A stretch of DNA of 18,681 nucleotides from an uncultured Fretibacterium sp. (GTDB lineage: Bacteria; Synergistota; Synergistia; Synergistales; Aminobacteriaceae). The translations under genes and the position numbers were made by a program. This document shows positions 7,493 to 14,972 of the stretch, piece by piece. The first letter of the stretch is position 1. The number at the start of each line of letters is the position of its first letter. The stretch spans positions 1 to 18,681 of the forward strand of contig CALBPU010000070.1 of the NCBI GenBank assembly GCA_937899395.1, in the 5' to 3' direction. The notes below the pieces were generated by a model that saw nothing but the letters and a program-made list of their open reading frames with translations, ran no database searches and was not told where the DNA came from.

Positions 7493-10025
7493 TTTCGTTA
7501 GTTAATTCTTCTTCTTCAATTTCATCATCAAACGGAATAGGAACTGTAACATCGTTATCATCATCTTCTGAACTTATAACGCTGAAATCCGCAACCTTAT
7601 CTCCTTCATCAAGACGTATGATTATATTTCCGACCGAATGGCGTTTCATGACTGTTATTCCGTCAACGGGCATTCTTATAATCCGTCCTTTTGAAGTTAT
7701 CGCTAAAATTTCGTCAGTATCTTTTAATGCAAGGCTTCCCGAAAGTTTCCCTGTCTTTTCGGAGAGTTCCATTATGCAAATTCCGTTAGTAGATCTGTGG
7801 TGAGGCATGAAAGACGAAAATTCGAGACGTTTTCCAATTCCCATTTCGCTTATGACCAAAATTTTTCTCCTGTCATCAACAACATCACAGCTTAAAACTT
7901 TATCGCCGTTTTTCAATGTTATGGCAATAACTCCTCTTGCAGTCCGTCCTAAAGGTCGAAATTCTGTTTCAGCAACTCTTAAAGCCTGACCGTTTTGAGT
8001 AACTATGAGCAAATCATTTTTGCCTTTAGTAAGTCTGACCTGAGCAATCTCATCACCGTCATCAAGTTTCATAATACGTTTAGCTCTGTTTGTGTACTTG
8101 AGATTTTCAAAGGTAATACGTTTTGCTATTCCTGATTTTGTAATGAAGAAGGCAAATTTCCAAGTCTTTGAATCCGCTCCGGCTATGTTGACGATTTTTT
8201 CACCTTCTGCAAGAGGCAGATATTTTGATGAAGGCTTTCCTTTTCCTGTTTTAGTTTCAGGAATTTCATAACCTCTCAATGACATTATGCGCCCGAAATT
8301 TGTGAAGAAATATATGTCTCTGTGAGTATTTGTTACACATAACATCGCTATACTGTCGTCTTCATGAATTACAGCACCTTTTCTGCCTTTGCCGCCTTTA
8401 GCCTGAAGCCTGTATAACTCGATGGGCTGACGTTTGATTAATCCGTCTTTGGAGAGAGTTATAACGATGTCTTCCTCAGGAATGAAATCTTCCATTGTAA
8501 CTTCTTCAACATCTTCAACAATTTCAGTACGTCTTTTATCGCCGAAACGTGTAGCAAGGTCTTTTAATTCAGTGCTGATAACTTCATCGAGAACTTTTTT
8601 GTCGCTTAAAATATTTTGGAACGAAGCTATATCGGTGAGCAACCTGTTTTGTTCTTCATCAAGGCGTGAACGTTCAAGCCCTGTTAATCTTTGCAGCCTC
8701 ATATCCAAAATCGCTTGAGCCTGTACAGCGGAAAATCCTAATTCATTGCGTAAATTTTCCTTTGCTTCAGTAGCTGAATTAACGCCTCTGATAATTTTGA
8801 TTACGGGTTCAATATTCTCTAAGGCTTTTTTCAAACCTTCGATAATATGTTCACGAGCTTGAGCCTGTTTCAATCTAAATTCGGTTCTTCTTCTGACTGT
8901 TTCGCGACGGTAATTCAGATATATTCCCAAAAGTTTTTTCATGGGAAGAATTTCGGGGTGCTTATCAACAAGAGCAAGGTTAATAACTCCGAAGGTTGAT
9001 TGTAATTGAGTATGCTTGTATAACTGACGCATTATTAAATCAGGATCAGAATCTCTTGAAATTTCGACAACGATTCTTAATCCGTCTCTGTCAGATTCGT
9101 CTCTGATTTCAGAAATACCTTCAATTTCTTTATCCTGAACAGTTTGAACCATCGCTTCAAGCAACATAGTTTTATTTACAGTATAAGGAATTGCGGTGAT
9201 TATAATGCTGGTTCGCCCTCGTTTGGATTCTTCGGTGTGCATTTTTCCTCTGACCGTAATTTTTCCTCGTCCTGTACTGTAAGCCTCAAGTATTCCCGAA
9301 TGCCCTAAAATTTCTCCTCCGGTCGGGAAATCAGGTGCAGGCATGAATTTTAATATATCGTTAAGATCAGCATCTTCAGGTTCGATTCCGTTTTCAATCA
9401 GCCAACATAAAACATCAACAACTTCACGAAGATTATGAGGAGGCATGTTTGTTGCCATACCTACTGCAATTCCCGTTGAGCCGTTCACGATTAAATTCGG
9501 CATGACAGACGGAAGGGTTAAAGGTTCTTTTAATGATTCGTCAAAATTTTTGCCCCAGTCGATAGTATCCTCATCAATATTTGAGAGCATTAATTCACCG
9601 AGCCAGCTCAATCTCGCTTCAGTGTAACGCATAGCCGCCGCACTGTCTCCGTCAACAGAGCCGAAATTTCCCTGACCGTCAACAAGAGGATAACGCAAAT
9701 TCCAATTTTGAGCTAATCTGACCATAGTGTCATAAATTGCGCTGTCTCCGTGAGGGTGATACTTACCCATTGTTTCACCGACGATACGGGCGGATTTTTT
9801 GTAAGCTGTGTTGTGTTTAAGTCCGAGTTCAGACATAGCATAAAGTACACGACGCTGAACAGGTTTTAATCCGTCTCTTGCATCAGGTAAAGCTCTTCCG
9901 ACTATAACGCTCATAGCGTAATTCAAATAACTTGTCTTAATTTCACCGACAAGGGGTAAATTTACAATTCTTCCCTCACTTTCGGTGGTGGTGTCTTGAT
10001 TCTGGTTTATATTTTCATCTGGCAT
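7473..10025 (-). CDS. gyrA: DNA gyrase subunit A
   Basis: The breakage-reunion and DNA-wrapping subunit of gyrase, which introduces negative supercoils together with GyrB. The 850 residues cover the winged-helix/tower domain, with active-site Tyr134 in AAAMRYTEARL, and the C-terminal beta-pinwheel, with a GyrA-box QAKGGKG at 541-547. The quinolone-determining region reads HPHGDSAIYD (90-99), with Ser95 and Asp99 at the two classic resistance positions, i.e. susceptible-type residues. The tail is strongly acidic (about 815-850, rich in D/E/N). ATG is preceded by AGGAG at a long 14-base spacing. It is the first gene of the gyrA-psd-pssA block and has a promoter-like sequence directly upstream. 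gyrB is not in the window. Confidence 0.97.
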   Translation of the reverse strand: MPDENINQNQDTTTESEGRIVNLPLVGEIKTSYLNYAMSVIVGRALPDARDGLKPVQRRVLYAMSELGLKHNTAYKKSARIVGETMGKYHPHGDSAIYDTMVRLAQNWNLRYPLVDGQGNFGSVDGDSAAAMRYTEARLSWLGELMLSNIDEDTIDWGKNFDESLKEPLTLPSVMPNLIVNGSTGIAVGMATNMPPHNLREVVDVLCWLIENGIEPEDADLNDILKFMPAPDFPTGGEILGHSGILEAYSTGRGKITVRGKMHTEESKRGRTSIIITAIPYTVNKTMLLEAMVQTVQDKEIEGISEIRDESDRDGLRIVVEISRDSDPDLIMRQLYKHTQLQSTFGVINLALVDKHPEILPMKKLLGIYLNYRRETVRRRTEFRLKQAQAREHIIEGLKKALENIEPVIKIIRGVNSATEAKENLRNELGFSAVQAQAILDMRLQRLTGLERSRLDEEQNRLLTDIASFQNILSDKKVLDEVISTELKDLATRFGDKRRTEIVEDVEEVTMEDFIPEEDIVITLSKDGLIKRQPIELYRLQAKGGKGRKGAVIHEDDSIAMLCVTNTHRDIYFFTNFGRIMSLRGYEIPETKTGKGKPSSKYLPLAEGEKIVNIAGADSKTWKFAFFITKSGIAKRITFENLKYTNRAKRIMKLDDGDEIAQVRLTKGKNDLLIVTQNGQALRVAETEFRPLGRTARGVIAITLKNGDKVLSCDVVDDRRKILVISEMGIGKRLEFSSFMPHHRSTNGICIMELSEKTGKLSGSLALKDTDEILAITSKGRIIRMPVDGITVMKRHSVGNIIIRLDEGDKVADFSVISSEDDDNDVTVPIPFDDEIEEEELTNENENENS
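7479..7496. repeat. Three tandem copies of a 6-base unit at the gyrA/psd overlap
   Basis: ATTTTC is repeated three times on the plus strand (GAAAAT on the coding strand). It encodes the Glu-Asn run at the GyrA C-terminus and contains both candidate psd start codons. Copy-number change by slippage would keep both frames while altering the length of the GyrA tail and the psd start region. Confidence 0.8.
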
Positions 10026-10070
10026 AAGAAAGAATTATTCTCCTAAAATAAAATTAAAATTTAACGAATT

Positions 10071-10098
10071 ATTTTAGCATTAATTCTGTATACTGTAA
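10071..10098 (-). promoter_or_regulatory. Putative gyrA-psd-pssA promoter
   Basis: On the minus strand TTACAG (10098-10093) and TAAAAT (10076-10071) are separated by 16 bases, with a TG just before the -10 (TGCTAAAAT, extended -10 style). It lies between the folP stop and the gyrA start. Confidence 0.5.
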
Positions 10099-10103
10099 CA
10101 AAT

Positions 10104-11273
10104 TCAAAAATCAGCCTTTGAAATTTTTCGAGCCATTAACAACGCTTGCATATTTTCTTTAACATCATGAACTCTTAAAATATTAACACGCCCGTTTAAT
10201 ATCGCCGTAATAGCAAGAGTACCTGATAAAGTTTTCCCTGTAATTCTTTTTCGTGAATGTCCGACCAAAACAGGCAAACCGAAAATTTTCAAGCTCTCAA
10301 TATTTTTTATGATTTTGAAATTATCATCTTCATTTTTTCCAAAACCTATACCAGGATCCAAAATTATATTTTCACGTTTAACTCCTGCAATGTCGAGAGC
10401 TTTTAATTTTTTGTCGAAATATAAATTTATTTCACCTATTATATTTTCATAATGTAAATTTTCATCTTTAATATGTGAAAGGACATAAGGAATTTTTAAC
10501 GATGAAATTACTTCGGGCATATTTTCATCAAATTCAAAGCCGCTAATGTCGTTAATGATGTCAGCTCCTTCATATGCAGAAATTTTAGCGACATTTGATT
10601 TATAAGTATCAACAGAAATTAAAGCGTTTGGGAATTCTTTTCGCAAAATTTTCAATGCCGGAATTAATCTTTTAAGTTCTTCATCTTCGGTTACAGGTTC
10701 AAAACCCGGACGAGTTGACTCTGCTCCCAAATCTAAAATCTCTGCGCCTTCATTAAGGAATTTTTCAGCCCTGCTTAAAATTTCATGCTCATTAACTCTG
10801 CTTCCCTCATAAAAAGAGTCTGGAGTTAAATTTATAATCGCCATTAATTTAGTGTTATTATCAAAAATAATTTCATGACCATTCGGAGAAGTTAAGACCC
10901 ATTCATTGATTTTTATGTTGTGAAATGCTTCAGTGAGAGATTCTCGAAAATCTTTCAGACCCCAACAATCCATAGCTTTTAATTTTTCAAGGAGGCTTTT
11001 AAGTTGTGAAGGAGTTGCCATTAAAAGAACGTCGCTGAAATCCGTTTTACCGTCTATAACATGCTTAGTAACAACCGTATCTCCTCCACGAGATAAAAGT
11101 TCCTGTTTAAGAAACGCCGCTGCTCTGTAATCAATTTTTTCGGCAAAAAAATGAAGTATATTTGATTTCGGAGCAAGATAACCTAAAGCCCTTGTATCTG
11201 ATTTAATTCGTGAACAAATTTTTTTAACGTCATCAAAATTTTTAACATTTACAGGATAAATAATCGTTCGCAT
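10104..11273 (-). CDS. folP: Dihydropteroate synthase with N-terminal extension
   Basis: This enzyme condenses 6-hydroxymethyl-dihydropterin diphosphate with p-aminobenzoate in folate synthesis and is the sulfonamide target. The DHPS TIM barrel occupies about 141-389: INLTPDSFYEG, GAEILDLGAESTRPG, SVDTYKS, NDISG, DPGIGFGK and GHSRKR are all present. Before it lies a domain of about 135 residues (RALGYLAPKS, RAAAFLKQELLSRGGD, TDFSDVLLMAT) absent from E. coli FolP (about 280 residues). From memory a similar extension occurs in DHPS of some anaerobes; its role is unknown to me. The HIKDE segment stands where many homologues have an M-H-M-x-G type motif. ATG is preceded by AGGAAG at 7 bases. The gene is divergent from nadE and lies upstream of gyrA, which seems to have its own promoter. 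Confidence 0.92.
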   Translation of the reverse strand: MRTIIYPVNVKNFDDVKKICSRIKSDTRALGYLAPKSNILHFFAEKIDYRAAAFLKQELLSRGGDTVVTKHVIDGKTDFSDVLLMATPSQLKSLLEKLKAMDCWGLKDFRESLTEAFHNIKINEWVLTSPNGHEIIFDNNTKLMAIINLTPDSFYEGSRVNEHEILSRAEKFLNEGAEILDLGAESTRPGFEPVTEDEELKRLIPALKILRKEFPNALISVDTYKSNVAKISAYEGADIINDISGFEFDENMPEVISSLKIPYVLSHIKDENLHYENIIGEINLYFDKKLKALDIAGVKRENIILDPGIGFGKNEDDNFKIIKNIESLKIFGLPVLVGHSRKRITGKTLSGTLAITAILNGRVNILRVHDVKENMQALLMARKISKADF

Positions 11274-11316
11274 AATTTAACTTCCTAAAATTATAGATTA
11301 AATTTAACTTTCGGAC

Positions 11317-11322
11317 ATTATA
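11317..11322 (-). promoter_or_regulatory. Putative folP -10 box
   Basis: TATAAT on the minus strand, 43 bases before the folP ATG, in the 118-base gap shared with nadE. No convincing -35 at 16-18 bases is visible; TTTACC lies only 14 bases upstream. Confidence 0.35.
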
Positions 11323-11331
11323 CGCTTTATA

Positions 11332-11359
11332 TTGTGGGTAAAGATAAATAGTGTATAAT
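11332..11359 (+). promoter_or_regulatory. Putative nadE-ruv-queA operon promoter
   Basis: TTGTGG (11332-11337) and TATAAT (11354-11359) are 16 bases apart. Transcription would start near 11366, upstream of the SD used by the TTG start of nadE. The downstream genes are so tightly packed that this may be the main promoter for all seven. Confidence 0.5.
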
Positions 11360-11391
11360 TAAAATAATTTAGTGTGAGAGGATTTTCAGAC

Positions 11392-12108
11392 TTGCGAGAA
11401 ATTATAGATCAGTGTGAACAATGGCTGCGTGATGAAATTTCAAATGCTAATTCGTCGGGAATAGTGTTAGGTCTTTCAGGAGGAATAGATTCTTCAGTGC
11501 TTGCTGCTATGGGGCGTGAAGCTCTGGGATGTGATGGAGTTCTGGGGGTTATTATGCCTTGCCACAGCATTGAACAGGACGAAGCCGACGCAAGATTATT
11601 GGCGGAAAAATTCGACATAAAGTTTGAACGTGTCGATTTATCGGGAGTATTCGATCTAATGTGTAAAGAAATTAATTCCGAGCTTAACTCTTTAACTAAG
11701 TCAAACATGAAAGCACGTTTAAGAATGGTAACACTATATTCATTTGCCCAATCACGAAATTTATTAGTGTGCGGAACAAGCAACCGTTCTGAATATGAGA
11801 CCGGATATTTCACAAAATTCGGAGACAGCGGTTCGGACTTAATGCCCCTCGTGAATTTCCTTAAACGTGATATTCGAGCTATGGCAAAAGTTTTAGGTAT
11901 TCCCGAAAGAATCATTGCGAAAGCTCCGAGTGCAGGTTTATATGAAGGTCAAACCGATGAAAATGATATGGGTTTTTCTTATGATGTGTTAGATGAATAT
12001 CTTGCAACGGGAAAAATTGAAAACGATAAAGTCAAAGAACGCATTGACGTTTTACGCAGACGAAGTGAACACAAGCGCAAGCCAATTCCAATTTTCAAAG
12101 CAAATTAA
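11392..12108 (+). CDS. nadE: NH3-dependent NAD+ synthetase
   Basis: This enzyme adenylates deamido-NAD and amidates it to NAD+, the last step of NAD synthesis. The 238 residues carry the ATP-pyrophosphatase loop LGLSGGIDSS near the N-terminus, plus CGTSNRSEYETGYFTKFGD and KAPSAGLYEGQTDE, which bind substrate. There is no N-terminal nitrilase-type glutaminase domain, so free ammonia is the expected nitrogen source. TTG at 11392 is preferred over the in-frame GTG at 11374, because GAGAGG lies 10 bases before the TTG and nothing SD-like precedes the GTG. The GTG would also fall only a few bases after the predicted transcript start. First gene of the operon, 24 bases before yebC. Confidence 0.94.
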   Translation: MREIIDQCEQWLRDEISNANSSGIVLGLSGGIDSSVLAAMGREALGCDGVLGVIMPCHSIEQDEADARLLAEKFDIKFERVDLSGVFDLMCKEINSELNSLTKSNMKARLRMVTLYSFAQSRNLLVCGTSNRSEYETGYFTKFGDSGSDLMPLVNFLKRDIRAMAKVLGIPERIIAKAPSAGLYEGQTDENDMGFSYDVLDEYLATGKIENDKVKERIDVLRRRSEHKRKPIPIFKAN

Positions 12109-12132
12109 ATTTATAGTAGGAGTGAATAAATT

Positions 12133-12882
12133 TTGTCAGGACATTCAAAATGGGCTAACATCAAACATAGGAAAGCAGCACAGGACGCTAAACGTGGAAA
12201 TCTTTTCCAGAAACTCGTAAGAGCGATTATCATAGCAGCTAAAGAAGGCGGTGGAGATCCCGCTATGAACATGAGACTCAAAACCGCGATTGAACGTGCA
12301 AAGGCCGTAAGCGTTCCCAATGATAACATTACACGAGCAATTAAACGTGGCACGGGTGAACTCGGAGACGTTTCCTATGATGAACTTACTTATGAGGCTT
12401 CAGGTCCTGCTGGAACGGCGATTTTAATTTCCGTCATGACCGATAATAGAAACAGAACTACACCCGAAATCAGAGCTTTATTATCACGTAACGGCGGTCA
12501 AATGGGAGCAAGCGTCACTTGGATGTTTGACCGTAAAGGCGTTATCGAAGTTAAAGGTGAAGGATTAGATGAGGACGCTTTAATGACTTTGGGTCTAGAT
12601 TCTGGAATGTCGGATATGGAAGCAAACGATGAAGGCTTTACACTTTACTGCGAACCTTCAGATCTTAATACCTTGCAAAAAGCTCTTGAAGATGCAAAAT
12701 ACGTTGTTGAAAACTCTGAAGTTTCAATGATTGCTAAAACTCCCGTTGAAATTTCAGACCCTGAAGCAGCTCGAAAGGTTTTAAGACTTGTTGACGCTCT
12801 CGAAGAACACGATGATGTTCAAAACGTATATTCAAATTTTGAAATCCCTGATGAAGTTGCTTCAAAAATTGAGGACGAGTAA
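12133..12882 (+). CDS. yebC: YebC/PmpR family protein
   Basis: A member of the YebC family, described as DNA-binding regulators and, more recently, as ribosome-associated factors that help translate difficult motifs. The 249 residues are full length: SGHSKWANIKHRKAAQDAKRG opens the protein, KRGTGELGD and YEASGPAGTAIL mark domain 2, and an acidic C-terminal domain ends it. The start is TTG with AGGAG upstream. It lies directly before ruvC, a very common bacterial arrangement. The exact role in this organism cannot be read from sequence. Confidence 0.95.
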   Translation: MSGHSKWANIKHRKAAQDAKRGNLFQKLVRAIIIAAKEGGGDPAMNMRLKTAIERAKAVSVPNDNITRAIKRGTGELGDVSYDELTYEASGPAGTAILISVMTDNRNRTTPEIRALLSRNGGQMGASVTWMFDRKGVIEVKGEGLDEDALMTLGLDSGMSDMEANDEGFTLYCEPSDLNTLQKALEDAKYVVENSEVSMIAKTPVEISDPEAARKVLRLVDALEEHDDVQNVYSNFEIPDEVASKIEDE

Positions 12883-12888
12883 TTATAG

Positions 12889-13374
12889 TTGTCTGATATT
12901 GTATGCTTAGGAATTGATCCCGGCTTAGCAAGAGTTGGTTATGGAGCTGTTGTTCAGTCGGGATTCAAATTGAGAGCTTTGAATTACGGCTGTATTGAAA
13001 CAACTCCCGATATGACTTTCACGGAACGTTTGTTAAAAATTTTTAATGACTTAAACGAACAAATAAATTTTTGCAAGCCTGATTTAGTTTCGATTGAAAG
13101 ATTATTTTTCGGGAGAAACACTACTACAGCCGAATATGTTTATCAAGCCAGAGGAGTTATCATGCTTTTAACGGCTCAAAATAATCTTCCTGTCGTTGAA
13201 CCTAAACCTAATCAAATTAAATTGGCTTTATGCGGTACAGGAGACGCTGTTAAAAATCAGGTTCAAGGAATGGTGCAAAGGTTTTTGGCTCTCGATGAAA
13301 TTCCTAAACCTGATGATACTGCCGATGCTCTTGCGGCCGCTATAACTGGTCTTGCCTTAAAATTTTCAACATGA
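12889..13374 (+). CDS. ruvC: Holliday-junction resolvase RuvC
   Basis: A dimeric endonuclease that cuts four-way DNA junctions in homologous recombination and repair. At 161 residues it is normal length. The four-acid metal site is present: Asp10 in GIDPG, Glu70 in VSIERLFF, and the PDDTADA cluster (Asp143 and Asp146). The start is TTG, 6 bases after the yebC stop, with GAGGAC inside the end of yebC serving as SD. Its stop overlaps the ruvA ATG by 4 bases (ATGA). Confidence 0.96.
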   Translation: MSDIVCLGIDPGLARVGYGAVVQSGFKLRALNYGCIETTPDMTFTERLLKIFNDLNEQINFCKPDLVSIERLFFGRNTTTAEYVYQARGVIMLLTAQNNLPVVEPKPNQIKLALCGTGDAVKNQVQGMVQRFLALDEIPKPDDTADALAAAITGLALKFST

Positions 13375-13973
13375 TTCGTTCATTAAACGGAAAAGTATCG
13401 GATATTTTTGATAACATAATTATTCTTGACGTAAACGGAATAGGTTTTGAGATTTTATGTTCACGTTCTGTTTTAAGTTCCTGCAAAATAAATGACATAG
13501 TAAAAATTGTAACGTGCATTCAATTTTCAGAAGCAGGAGCTATTATTTACGGTTTTAATTCTGAAAGAGAACGTGAATTTTTCCTGCGTCTCACAAGCGT
13601 TAAAGGTGTCGGAGGTAAAACGGGCATAGCGATTTTATCCGAACTTTCGATTGATAATGTTATTAACGCAATTTCATCGGCTGATGTCAATGCTTTTATG
13701 AGAGTTTCAGGAATCGGGAAAAAAACTGCGGAACGTTTATGTTTTGAGCTTAAAAATATTACGGAGCTAAAAATCTTAACTCCTTCTTCAAATCCAGAAA
13801 CAAAATCTTCAGGCCATGTTGAAAATGTTATTGAGGCTTTATTAGGTCTTGGCTTCACGAGGTCAGACGCAGGAGGAGTTATAAATTTATTGAGAGCTGC
13901 TCACGGTGAGGACTTTAACAAATTATCGGAGGAGGATTTATTGCGAATGTCATTAAGGGAGTTACACAAGTAA
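13371..13973 (+). CDS. ruvA: Holliday-junction branch-migration subunit RuvA
   Basis: Binds Holliday junctions and loads the RuvB motor. The 200 residues have the usual three parts: an N-terminal OB-fold (MIRSLNGKVSDI...), two helix-hairpin-helix motifs (SVKGVGGKTG and RVSGIGKKTAERL), and a C-terminal RuvB-contacting domain (VENVIEALLGLGF). A linker around 140-150 is rich in Ser/Pro/Glu. It overlaps ruvC by 4 bases and abuts ruvB with no gap. Confidence 0.96.
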   Translation: MIRSLNGKVSDIFDNIIILDVNGIGFEILCSRSVLSSCKINDIVKIVTCIQFSEAGAIIYGFNSEREREFFLRLTSVKGVGGKTGIAILSELSIDNVINAISSADVNAFMRVSGIGKKTAERLCFELKNITELKILTPSSNPETKSSGHVENVIEALLGLGFTRSDAGGVINLLRAAHGEDFNKLSEEDLLRMSLRELHK

Positions 13974-14972
13974 ATGTCGGAAAATATTTCGCCCGCAAGA
14001 ATTTTTGATGTTCCTCGTTCACCTGATGATGTTACAGTCAGACCGAAATATCTCGATGAATTTACAGGACAGGAAAAATTAAAAGAGAAGCTGAAGATTT
14101 ACATTTCGGCAGCAAAAGGACGCAATGAACCTTTAGACCATATTTTATTTTACGGTGCACCGGGACTTGGCAAAACGACTTTAGCCGGAATTATAGCTCA
14201 GGAAATGGGAGGTCAATTACGAACTACAACAGGCCCTGCTCTTGAACGTGCCGGAGATTTAGCAGCGATAGTTTCAAATATTGAACGTAATGACGTTTTA
14301 TTCATTGATGAAATTCACAGAATGCCTCCTCAGGTTGAAGAAATTTTATATCCTGCAATGGAGGATTTCATGCTTCATATTGTAGTAGGCAAAGGCCCCT
14401 TGGCTCGTACGATAGCGTTAAACCTTCCAAAATTCACTTTATGCGGAGCTACAACAAGGTTAGGACTATTAACTTCACCGTTAAGAGCAAGGTTTGGAAT
14501 TGTTGAACAGTTAGCTTTATATACAGATGAAGAATTAGCGAAAATTTTGTTGAGGGCTTCAGGAGTATTGGGAGTAAATTTAACTCATGAGGCGGGGCTT
14601 GAAATTGCGAAACGTTCACGAGGCACTCCTAGAGTAGCGTTGAGATTGTTAAGGCGTGTTAGAGATGTTGCGGCAGTTACTGAAGGCGTTGACAGCGCAA
14701 TAACTCCCGAAATTGCAATTCATGCTATGAATATGCTTGAAGTTGACGGTGAAGGATTTGATGAAGGCGACCGAAAAATTTTAAGAGCAATTATAGATTT
14801 GTTTAACGGAGGGCCTGTAGGACTTGGAACTTTAGCAGCTGCACTTAACGAAGACGCTCAAACTATTGAGGATATTTATGAACCTTATTTAATCCAGAAG
14901 GGTTTAATTGAGCGTACTCCGAGAGGTCGAAAGGCAACACAGAACGCTTATTTGTATTTTGAGGGAAGGTGA
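13974..14972 (+). CDS. ruvB: Holliday-junction branch-migration ATPase RuvB
   Basis: A hexameric AAA+ motor that drives branch migration with RuvA. The 332 residues show Walker A GAPGLGKTT (61-69), Walker B LFIDEIHRM (109-117), sensor-1 region GATTRLG, arginine finger in LRARFG, and a C-terminal winged helix (GGPVGLGTLAAAL, PYLIQKGLIERTPRGR). ATG follows immediately after the ruvA TAA. GGAGGA at 13929-13934 is too far to be its SD, so coupling to ruvA translation is likely. The stop overlaps the spoIID GTG. Confidence 0.97.
   Translation: MSENISPARIFDVPRSPDDVTVRPKYLDEFTGQEKLKEKLKIYISAAKGRNEPLDHILFYGAPGLGKTTLAGIIAQEMGGQLRTTTGPALERAGDLAAIVSNIERNDVLFIDEIHRMPPQVEEILYPAMEDFMLHIVVGKGPLARTIALNLPKFTLCGATTRLGLLTSPLRARFGIVEQLALYTDEELAKILLRASGVLGVNLTHEAGLEIAKRSRGTPRVALRLLRRVRDVAAVTEGVDSAITPEIAIHAMNMLEVDGEGFDEGDRKILRAIIDLFNGGPVGLGTLAAALNEDAQTIEDIYEPYLIQKGLIERTPRGRKATQNAYLYFEGR

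Noticed and set aside
8434..8718. Plus-strand open frame inside gyrA
   Set aside because: Ser-rich shadow of the gyrA coding strand; gyrA is unambiguous here.
11409..11915. Long antisense open frame (168 codons) across nadE
   Set aside because: It lies wholly opposite a clearly conserved gene, has a composition typical of an antisense shadow, and contains no recognisable motif.
13547..13858. Antisense frame of about 100 codons inside ruvA
   Set aside because: Fully covered by ruvA, with no SD and no domain signal.
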